From positions 1 through 48,017 of the IMG/VR virus record IMGVR_UViG_3300009551_000023: a DNA stretch of 48,017 nucleotides. One strand, given 5' to 3'. The notes under the pieces were generated by a model, which was not told where the DNA came from, searched no databases, and worked only from the letters and a program-made list of their open reading frames with translations. The translations under genes were made by a program, and so were the position numbers. Numbering within the stretch: the stretch's first letter is position 1; the number at the start of each line of letters is the position of its first letter. Source of the DNA: a virus. Positions 39,107 to 44,373 of the stretch are shown here, one piece after another.

Positions 39107-39490
39107 TCATTTGGTTTCGACCTTCGGCCAAAAGTTCGATACCTGAATCCTCCTATCATCAGGTGCGGATTTCAATGCCTTCTCTGGGCCATCCCGCAAA
39201 AAACGAAAGGCGATCTGCTTAGCTGCTCCGACTTGGGCTCCGCTGAACCCGCCACAGGAATATTTCCCGTCCGGTTTCTTATAATCAATTCGCGATACGG
39301 TCGAGTCTCCCCAATCGCTCCAAGTGTTTTCATCAGGCAGCGGGTTGGAGATGTTGTCTCGTATAATCTCAATCACCAAGATTTGAATCGCCTGCTCGTA
39401 TCCGGGGCCTAATCCACCCATTTCGATACTCCAAACCGATTCGCCAGAATCCCATATCCGCAACTGCTCATCTGCTGTTTTTGCGTACAT
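39107..39490 (-). CDS. Hypothetical conserved-looking phage protein
   Basis: A 127-residue protein (MYAKTADEQLRIWDSGESVW at the start; GPGYEQAIQILVIEIIRD in the middle). It lies between the annealing protein and the nuclease. The opening feels familiar from other phages but I cannot name a function. Confidence 0.6.
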   Translation of the reverse strand: MYAKTADEQLRIWDSGESVWSIEMGGLGPGYEQAIQILVIEIIRDNISNPLPDENTWSDWGDSTVSRIDYKKPDGKYSCGGFSGAQVGAAKQIAFRFLRDGPEKALKSAPDDRRIQVSNFWPKVETK

Positions 39491-39493
39491 TTT

Positions 39494-40429
39494 CTATTCC
39501 TCGCTCCACTGATGCCCCTCTGGCGTGTCGATGATCTCCCAAGTCTTGCCCTTGCAGCGCAGCACCACACCGATCACTAATGGGACAGGGTCAGGCAAGC
39601 TCTCAACCTCCGGGATAGGCGGATTCTTCGCGGCCACTTCGAGATCAGCCACGACGAGCGAAAGTTCCTTGTAGCAGCTGCGGGCATCCTGCATCCCCTC
39701 GGGAGTCGCCGCGAACTGGTTCGACTTCTCGACGCCGTACTTCGGCAGAATGGTGTAGTACACATCCTCCTTTCCGATCTTCTTGAAGCGGGCCTTGATA
39801 TCCCCGAATGCCTTGAGCGCGTTGAAAGGGGTGGTGCCCTTGGCCTTCGGCGGATTCGCCTTGATGTCCTCAGTCAGCGTGGCCGCTGGCGCAGGATCGG
39901 CAATCTCTCCCGTCTCGTGGTTCACCGGGATATGCGAGGCACCCCGCACCGATTCAACCTCATGCTCATCGAGGTAGGCAAGGCCGCTGATGCTGAGCGT
40001 GACGCGCCGCTTGGCTTTCGTTTCCGCCTTCATCATGGCGTTCGAGCGGCTTTCGCCCTTCAGCCCGTCGATCGAGACGGCGCCGATGGATTCATCTTGT
40101 CGGCCATTCGCCATGGATGCCCGCGCCGTGACGACGTAGCAGCCCTCTATGACTTCGCGGCTGACGATTTGGATGCTGATGTTGTGTATGCTCCGCAATT
40201 GCTCTGAGCACGACTTTAGCGCGTACAGGATCGTCTTGCCATTGAGCGTCAGGTACTCGAATGGCCGGGTTAGCGGGTTGAGTCCCACCGATTTGCAGAT
40301 GGCGTCATAGTACGCAACGCGCTCCTGCGGTTTCAGTGCTGCAAGGTCGCCCTTGAGCAGCACCGATTCTACTGTCTCTGCCGATATCCGGGGCAGTTGC
40401 GGTTGTTCAAAGCGCTGCAGTTCGCCCAT
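39494..40429 (-). CDS. Single-strand DNA annealing protein (RecT/Red-beta-like)
   Basis: A 311-residue protein. The core (~20-165) contains YYDAICKSVGLNPLTRPFEYLTLNG, YALKSCSEQLR, TARASMANGRQDESIGAVSI and NAMMKAETKAKRRVTLSISGL, the layout of phage annealing proteins. A Pro/Ala linker and a second small helical domain follow. With the neighbouring nuclease it probably forms the recombination module. The exact subfamily (RecT, Red-beta or other) is not certain. Confidence 0.72.
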   Translation of the reverse strand: MGELQRFEQPQLPRISAETVESVLLKGDLAALKPQERVAYYDAICKSVGLNPLTRPFEYLTLNGKTILYALKSCSEQLRSIHNISIQIVSREVIEGCYVVTARASMANGRQDESIGAVSIDGLKGESRSNAMMKAETKAKRRVTLSISGLAYLDEHEVESVRGASHIPVNHETGEIADPAPAATLTEDIKANPPKAKGTTPFNALKAFGDIKARFKKIGKEDVYYTILPKYGVEKSNQFAATPEGMQDARSCYKELSLVVADLEVAAKNPPIPEVESLPDPVPLVIGVVLRCKGKTWEIIDTPEGHQWSEE

Positions 40430-40430
40430 G

Positions 40431-40583
40431 TTAGTGCCTCATCCACAATGCGAAAGCGCCCCAGAAGAGCGCCGCGCTGAATAGAACCTTGATGCTGATT
40501 GCCCATGTGCGCCTCCGCTGCTCGTGGCGCGGTCGGTATGCAATGCGCGAGGCCATCCGCGCGAAATATTCATCTTGCGTCAT
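40431..40583 (-). CDS. Small protein with C-terminal transmembrane helix
   Basis: A 50-residue protein with a basic N-terminal half and one C-terminal hydrophobic helix (VLFSAALFWGAFALW). Its ATG overlaps the preceding stop (ATGA). Tail-anchored topology; function unknown. Confidence 0.5.
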   Translation of the reverse strand: MTQDEYFARMASRIAYRPRHEQRRRTWAISIKVLFSAALFWGAFALWMRH

Positions 40584-40690
40584 TCCTGAAATCCCTCCGG
40601 CTTGGACAAGGCATTCCTTCGAGCAGTTTCGGTGCGTATGGCATTATTCCACCCCTTAAGGTATTCCACGGAAAGTTTAGGTGATGCCAT
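40580..40690 (-). CDS. Very small protein, frame uncertain
   Basis: 36 codons from ATG at 40690, ending in an ATGA overlap with the next gene. An in-frame ATG at 40708 is an alternative. A second frame over the same bases, starting with a GTG behind GGAGGAG, is also open for ~47 codons, so the coding frame is not settled. Confidence 0.35.
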   Translation of the reverse strand: MASPKLSVEYLKGWNNAIRTETARRNALSKPEGFQE

Positions 40691-40778
40691 GCGTCGCGAT
40701 TGAGCCATCCCACTTGAGAGACTCCTCCTTGAGATCCGTATCAGGACCGATTCCAAAGTCTTCAGTTGGTCTGCTCAT
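40677..40778 (-). CDS. Very small acidic protein
   Basis: 33 residues (MSRPTEDFGIGPDTDLKEES at the start) from ATG at 40778; ATG at 40786 is in frame too. It overlaps both neighbours. Weakly supported. Confidence 0.35.
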   Translation of the reverse strand: MSRPTEDFGIGPDTDLKEESLKWDGSIATHGIT

Positions 40779-40896
40779 GCTCGTCATACTCCCCTGTCGG
40801 CACTGCGCCGACGTGATAAGCAGCCAGCACGAACACCAGCGCGGTTACTGCAGCGCCAGACACGAATGCCGGAATCAGCCACAGCCAGTTGATCAC
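40762..40896 (-). CDS. Single-TM microprotein (GTG start)
   Basis: 44 residues. GTG at 40896 overlaps the upstream TGA (GTGA) and has GGAGGGG 5 nt before it. One transmembrane helix (LIPAFVSGAAVTALVFVLAA) is followed by an acidic tail (GEYDEHEQTN). Well supported as a gene; function unknown. Confidence 0.6.
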   Translation of the reverse strand: MINWLWLIPAFVSGAAVTALVFVLAAYHVGAVPTGEYDEHEQTN

Positions 40897-41063
40897 TTGC
40901 GCCCCTCCACCAGTTGGTTGATTGCTTGGTTGATACATTCCCGTGCGCCGCGTAGCAGTTCAATCTTCTGCTCGCGCTCCGCCTCGGGATCATCATTTGC
41001 ATAGCGACGGGCGCTGCCGATAGCAGCCGCCGCTTCCCAGGTGAGATCGTCGAAAGTGGGCAT
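40893..41063 (-). CDS. Small helical protein
   Basis: 56 residues from ATG at 41063, mostly charged helix (EREQKIELLRGARECINQAI). Coupled by GTGA to the following membrane microprotein. Resembles small gene-dense early-region phage proteins of unknown role. Confidence 0.5.
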   Translation of the reverse strand: MPTFDDLTWEAAAAIGSARRYANDDPEAEREQKIELLRGARECINQAINQLVEGRK

Positions 41064-41064
41064 A

Positions 41065-41229
41065 TTAGTCGGTGTAGTCGATCCCTAACGACATCAGGTA
41101 TTTGGCCTCTTCGAGAGTGCACCCGGCCATTGCTTCCATGCGCATCTCAAAGGCAATCTGCTGCTCCATCAGTCGTAAATCAGCGGCCATGGCCAGATCT
41201 GCAAGTCGAATCAGTTGCTCTTCGTACAT
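41065..41229 (-). CDS. Small helical protein
   Basis: 54 residues starting at 41229 with TAATG overlap. Met/Ala/Glu-rich helices (LADLAMAADLRLMEQQIAFEM). Unknown function. Confidence 0.5.
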   Translation of the reverse strand: MYEEQLIRLADLAMAADLRLMEQQIAFEMRMEAMAGCTLEEAKYLMSLGIDYTD

Positions 41230-41387
41230 TAGAACGGGCATTCTTCGCTTCCTTTCGGTTCGGGAATATCTTCGATCACGGAATGCAGCGCCGGAGGCTC
41301 CGGCTCGTTTTCCTCGTTCTCGTAATAATCGGCTTCGCTGTCTCCGTAGTAGTCGCGATCGCTCGGCGCGTCCCACATTGTCCACAT
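41229..41387 (-). CDS. Small acidic protein ending in ECPF
   Basis: 52 residues, TAATG overlaps at both ends. The middle is very acidic and Tyr-rich (DRDYYGDSEADYYENEENEP) and the C terminus is GSEECPF. This resembles the acidic, Pro-Phe-ending tail of bacterial single-strand binding protein, but there is no OB fold. It could mimic that tail or DNA. Confidence 0.5.
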   Translation of the reverse strand: MWTMWDAPSDRDYYGDSEADYYENEENEPEPPALHSVIEDIPEPKGSEECPF

Positions 41388-41614
41388 TAGTAGTTGCCTC
41401 CGTTCTCGACACAGCCGCAATCATTCTTTGGCCGATCGCAAACATAGCACCATGTGGTGTCGGCTTCGACGACATTGACGCCGCGAATTACAGACGAGCT
41501 TCCGAGTCGAACGCGGCTGAACTGGAGCAGCAGTCGAACGGCACTGTGGGCGCTGCATCCTTGGCTCATCAGCGGCGCGATTGATTCGGCGGTGATTTCT
41601 GCGTGGTTGACCAT
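41387..41614 (-). CDS. Small Cys-containing protein
   Basis: 75 residues from ATG at 41614, behind TAGGAGAGA. A helical N-terminal half is followed by CYVCDRPKNDCGC, a possible zinc site. Unknown function. Confidence 0.55.
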   Translation of the reverse strand: MVNHAEITAESIAPLMSQGCSAHSAVRLLLQFSRVRLGSSSVIRGVNVVEADTTWCYVCDRPKNDCGCVENGGNY

Positions 41615-41707
41615 TTTTTTATCTCTCCTAGATGGCAGAAGCGGCCACCGCTCTGCCGGGCGGTTGCAAAGGGGCGTCGTGGCGGCGCCCACTGGGCCTA
41701 GCCAGAA
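41615..41707. other. GC-rich gap between early genes
   Basis: A 93-bp gap holding the ribosome site of the next gene and short inverted GC-rich segments (GCGGCCACCGC; GGCGGCGCCC). No open frame with a convincing start is seen. Confidence 0.4.
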
Positions 41708-41917
41708 TTAGAACCCCCGCTCCATTAACGAGCGCGAGGAAACCTTGCTGAGATACTTTACTGCGTCTGCTTCCGTGGAAAATCGGGATGCGAGGACTCG
41801 CGGAATCGGGCCGCCGACCACTACGACCTGGAAAGTCTTTCCTTCTGCGCGAACGCTCAGAGTGAAGTCTCCAATCACTTTCTGCGCCATCATTTCGGTG
41901 TTTTGTGTTTCGCTCAT
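41708..41917 (-). CDS. Small protein, first gene of the early minus-strand block
   Basis: 69 residues from ATG at 41917; a longer frame upstream crosses the promoter and is unlikely. Beta-rich (DFTLSVRAEGKTFQVVVVGG) with a C-terminal helix. It is driven by a near-consensus promoter whose -10 lies 6 nt before the ATG. A regulator is possible but there is no recognised DNA-binding motif. Confidence 0.6.
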   Translation of the reverse strand: MSETQNTEMMAQKVIGDFTLSVRAEGKTFQVVVVGGPIPRVLASRFSTEADAVKYLSKVSSRSLMERGF

Positions 41918-41923
41918 GAATTC

Positions 41924-41989
41924 AGTATCGGCCACTTTGTGCACAATGTCAAGATATTTGTGCACAAAGTCTGAAATATATTTTATACT
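41924..41989. promoter_or_regulatory. Divergent early promoters with paired TTGTGCACAA operators
   Basis: Minus strand: consensus TTGACA (41947-41952), 17-bp spacer, GATACT (41924-41929), ATG 6 nt on. Plus strand: TATACT (41984-41989), 6 nt before GTG at 41996. Two perfect 10-bp palindromes TTGTGCACAA at 41937-41946 and 41958-41967, 21 bp apart (two helical turns), lie in the minus spacer and over the plus -35 region, as expected for repressor operators. Confidence 0.75.
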
Positions 41990-41995
41990 GGGGTT

Positions 41996-42208
41996 GTGGA
42001 AGAGAAAGCTAAACCGAAGATGGGTCGCCCGCGTGGTAGAGAGATGCCCTGTGGCTGGGGCTGTGGGACTATGCTGAGCGTGCGGACTGCGCGAGAGCAT
42101 TGGCCTATTTGCCCGCAGTTCAAGAAGTGGGAGAGGAAGCAGGTATCATTGATGCGTGAAAATGCCCGCCCATCTACCACGCGAATGGGAAGCGATACGC
42201 GCCCTTGA
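41996..42208 (+). CDS. AT-hook/zinc-finger-like small protein, candidate regulator
   Basis: 70 residues from GTG at 41996 (possibly leaderless); ATG at 42020 is an alternative. It has a GRPRG AT-hook-like core followed by CGWGCGTMLSVRTAREHWPIC, a C-x3-C ... H-x3-C finger. As the first plus-strand gene next to paired operators, it is the best candidate for the switch regulator. Confidence 0.6.
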   Translation: MEEKAKPKMGRPRGREMPCGWGCGTMLSVRTAREHWPICPQFKKWERKQVSLMRENARPSTTRMGSDTRP

Positions 42209-42338
42209 CCGGGCAGCCTTGCCGCTTATCCCTACTGTGGGTATCGACGCAGCCTATCGTATCGCCCTCGAGCAGGAGCCGCATTTCACGTCCAATGCTA
42301 AACCGCCGCGCGCGAAGAAACAAGGCGAACTGTTTTAA
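42156..42338 (+). CDS. Small hypothetical protein
   Basis: 60 residues from GTG at 42156, or 58 from ATG at 42162; overlaps the end of the zinc-finger gene. Helical first half (EWEAIRALDRAALPLI) and a Lys-rich end (RAKKQGELF). Unknown function. Confidence 0.45.
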   Translation: MKMPAHLPREWEAIRALDRAALPLIPTVGIDAAYRIALEQEPHFTSNAKPPRAKKQGELF

Positions 42339-42391
42339 GCTAAAGGCGGCGCGGGAAGCGCGGACTGCCATACGGTGACTCCTAGCGGTGG

Positions 42392-42421
42392 TTACAACGC
42401 CCCGCGCCGCTGTGCTAGAAT
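42392..42421 (+). promoter_or_regulatory. Extended -10 promoter for the plus-strand operon
   Basis: TTACAA (42392-42397), 18-bp spacer and TAGAAT (42416-42421) preceded by TGC, an extended -10. The following gene has an AGGAG ribosome site, so this transcript is leadered. Confidence 0.6.
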
Positions 42422-42437
42422 CCGCGCAGGAGTCACT

Positions 42438-42917
42438 ATGACAGCAGCACAACTCTCGCAAAATATGCAATCTGCGGTCCTGGATCAATTCGGTCCAGAT
42501 CAATCGCAGGAGATGTTCCCTTTCGTTTACTTCAACCACAATGTGAAAGTCGTCCAGCCTGACGGAGGGATGACACCGCGAGCGCCCGCCTACTGCGCAA
42601 CGCTCTTCGGTGCCAACCAGTTGAAGAGCTTCTTTACCGCCGACAATCCCGACGCTGGCGGCTTTGTTTGCACCGGAATCGTTTTCGGCAACGCCGTTCT
42701 CTACGGAGGTCTGCTGGATAGCTGGAACGATACCGAGGCAGTCCCGTATCTGGCCTTCGGTCGCCCGGTGAATGTCCCTGACGGTCGCGGCGGATTCGTG
42801 CAGACCCCGAGCGGCCCGTTCGTCAATGCGGCGCAGTTGCTGGGCTATTTCAACCACGGGTGGAGCCCGTTGCAGGCAGCGGCATACGCTGTGAATGAAG
42901 TGAAAGGAGCAAAGTAA
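42438..42917 (+). CDS. Hypothetical protein, first gene of the plus-strand operon
   Basis: 159 residues from ATG at 42438, chosen for the AGGAG site; an upstream ATG would overlap the promoter. Mixed alpha/beta, Gly/Phe-rich (GGFVCTGIVFGNAVLYGGLLDSW; LLGYFNHGWSPLQAAAYAV). No family recognised. Confidence 0.6.
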   Translation: MTAAQLSQNMQSAVLDQFGPDQSQEMFPFVYFNHNVKVVQPDGGMTPRAPAYCATLFGANQLKSFFTADNPDAGGFVCTGIVFGNAVLYGGLLDSWNDTEAVPYLAFGRPVNVPDGRGGFVQTPSGPFVNAAQLLGYFNHGWSPLQAAAYAVNEVKGAK

Positions 42918-43259
42918 ATGGATCGCAGCAGCCAGTTTCAACCGTTGATTTCCCTCTTGAACGAGATGCAGGCCACGTGGCAGGAGTTCGATTCCGCCGT
43001 GGCGGATCTGAATGCCGCTACCCAGAAGGCGCAGGACGCGCAAGACGCGCTCTACCTGGCCAAATCGAAAGTTCAGTTTGGGATCTTCCAAACATCTGAC
43101 ACCACAAAATGGCAGGCATTTGTCGATGCCCAGAATGCGCTGAACGCCGCCAACGATGCGATCCCGGCTATTCGGACGCGCGTCGATCAGTTGCAGGTGA
43201 ACAAGGGCGCCCAGTTCAACAAAGCGGAGGCGCTGCTCGGCGCAGTGTTGCAAAACTAA
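42918..43259 (+). CDS. Coiled-coil protein
   Basis: 113 residues directly following the previous stop, with AGGAG upstream. Nearly all helix with Ala/Asn/Asp repeats (DLNAATQKAQDAQDALYLAK). It may be an extended rod or adaptor. It ends in a TAATG overlap with the next gene. Confidence 0.6.
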   Translation: MDRSSQFQPLISLLNEMQATWQEFDSAVADLNAATQKAQDAQDALYLAKSKVQFGIFQTSDTTKWQAFVDAQNALNAANDAIPAIRTRVDQLQVNKGAQFNKAEALLGAVLQN

Positions 43260-43660
43260 TGTCGGTCGGGTCTTTCTTCGGCAGCATCGGCCATGCGATC
43301 GCCGGGGTCTTCGGCGCCACGCTTCCGAAAGTCGGCACCGCAGCCGGCATCGCTGGCGGAATTATCGGCCTATTCAATCCAGCATTAGGTGCGGTCGTCG
43401 GCAAGCTGTCCACGCTGATCACCGGGACTGAGGCGCTGTACACCACGGCGAAGCAGGGGGTTGCCAAGAAGCAGACAGTGAGCCAAATTGCTATCGCTGA
43501 ACTGCCACAGCTTGAGGAGATCATTGCTCAGTTCGGAGCTAACCCTAAGATTCCAGAGGCGGAACTGAGTCACGCGATAGATGCTGGAGTGGCTTTCTAC
43601 AATGCGGCGGGAGCGTTCCTCAAGGCTATCGAAGCGGCCAACGCGAAGCCAGCCGCTTAA
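43259..43660 (+). CDS. Gly-rich hydrophobic protein, membrane-active candidate
   Basis: 133 residues from ATG at 43259 (TAATG). The first ~55 residues are hydrophobic and Gly/Ala-rich (FGSIGHAIAGVFGATLPKV; TAAGIAGGIIGLFNPAL), then helical. It could be a holin, pore or internal virion protein. No recognised family. Confidence 0.55.
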   Translation: MSVGSFFGSIGHAIAGVFGATLPKVGTAAGIAGGIIGLFNPALGAVVGKLSTLITGTEALYTTAKQGVAKKQTVSQIAIAELPQLEEIIAQFGANPKIPEAELSHAIDAGVAFYNAAGAFLKAIEAANAKPAA

Positions 43661-43665
43661 TTTCC

Positions 43666-43693
43666 TTGCAGTTATGCGCGATTGGTATATAAT
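43666..43693 (+). promoter_or_regulatory. Promoter with perfect TATAAT just before a terminator
   Basis: TTGCAG (43666-43671), 16-bp spacer and TATAAT (43688-43693). An inverted repeat GCGATT...AATCGC (43678-43696) surrounds the -10. Only ~65 bp separate it from the terminator. Confidence 0.5.
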
Positions 43694-43727
43694 CGCACTG
43701 TCTATCCATAAACTCTCTCTGATCCTT

Positions 43728-43761
43728 CCCCGGCCAGTTCCTCCACTGACCGGGGATTTTT
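43728..43761 (+). terminator. Rho-independent terminator of the plus-strand operon
   Basis: An 11-position stem with one mismatch (CCCCGGCCAGT/ACTGACCGGGG), a 6-nt loop, then ATTTTT. It ends transcription where the plus and minus operons converge. Confidence 0.85.
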
Positions 43762-43933
43762 ATGTTTCACGTGAAACGGATAACTCCCTAACTGGTGCCC
43801 AGCTAATCGACCGCAGCCCCGAGATCTCCGCCTGCTCGAAAGCCTCCGTGAGCTTCCGAATCAGTTCGCCGGGATCGTCCGAGCGCTGAATCTCGGCTGA
43901 GATAACCACATTGATTAGGAGCGAATCCGACAT
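43760..43933 (-). CDS. Small hypothetical protein, last gene of the tail operon
   Basis: 57 residues; ATG follows the preceding TAA directly (TAAATG). A beta strand (LLINVVISAEI) and a helix (PGELIRKLTEAFEQAEI). The last codons encode the parS palindrome. Unknown function. Confidence 0.5.
   Translation of the reverse strand: MSDSLLINVVISAEIQRSDDPGELIRKLTEAFEQAEISGLRSISWAPVRELSVSRET
43763..43778. promoter_or_regulatory. parS-like centromere site
   Basis: TGTTTCACGTGAAACG matches the bacterial parS consensus TGTTTCACGTGAAACA at 15 of 16 positions. The inner 14 bp are a perfect palindrome. No parA or true parB is seen in this genome. Confidence 0.7.
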
Positions 43934-44056
43934 TTAGCTGGGGCAGCAGCTAGTTTGCCCGGACCCGTAAGGATCGCAGCAGGGCGGGGGAAGCGTCGGG
44001 CCGTGGGCCAAAGCCGCGACTGTCAGGAACATGAGAAGTAGCGCAAGTTTTTTCAT
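43934..44056 (-). CDS. 40-residue exported Cys-rich peptide
   Basis: Begins with a signal peptide (MKKLALLLMFLTVAALA) followed by ~23 mature residues with two CC pairs (PPCC ... SCC), suggesting two disulphides. It lies between the small helical protein and the last tail-operon gene. It could be a lysis or surface peptide; unknown. Confidence 0.55.
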   Translation of the reverse strand: MKKLALLLMFLTVAALAHGPTLPPPCCDPYGSGQTSCCPS

Positions 44057-44064
44057 AATTCGCC

Positions 44065-44367
44065 TTATGCAGCCTGCGGGGGGACTGGATTGTTGGGGTC
44101 CTGACCCAACAGGTTGAGCTTATCGGCCTCGGCCTGCAGTGCCGCTTGGGATTCGGCGTTGAGGGAACCGTTGTCAATGAGGGCTTGGATGCGAGCAGCA
44201 ATCTTATCTGTCGCGTTATCGAACTGGGTAATCAAAGCGGCAATCTTGGGATCTACCATAGCGTTTGGCTCCTTGAGTACTGCGCGGTCGAGGGCCTGAT
44301 TGATATGCAGCAGTTTTCTTTCGATCTTCTGCTGCGCAATCAAAGCTTCGAGCTGAGTCACCACCAA
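44065..44367 (-). CDS. Small helical protein after the spike (TTG/GTG start)
   Basis: 100 residues from TTG at 44367; adjacent GTG codons are alternatives. Long helices (LEALIAQQKIERKLLHINQAL; IAALITQFDNATDKIAARIQAL). The site after a spike gene is typical of fibre chaperones or attachment proteins, but this is position only. Confidence 0.5.
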   Translation of the reverse strand: MVVTQLEALIAQQKIERKLLHINQALDRAVLKEPNAMVDPKIAALITQFDNATDKIAARIQALIDNGSLNAESQAALQAEADKLNLLGQDPNNPVPPQAA

Positions 44368-44373
44368 AGCATA

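Noticed and set aside
40784-41122. 112-codon minus-strand frame
   Set aside because: Overlaps three short genes that are linked by GTGA/TAATG junctions and ribosome sites; its product is Arg/Ser-rich shadow sequence.
42174-43253. 359-codon minus-strand open frame
   Set aside because: It is antisense to three plus-strand genes that have an extended -10 promoter, AGGAG ribosome sites and a TAATG overlap; its product is Arg/His/Cys-rich and shadow-like.
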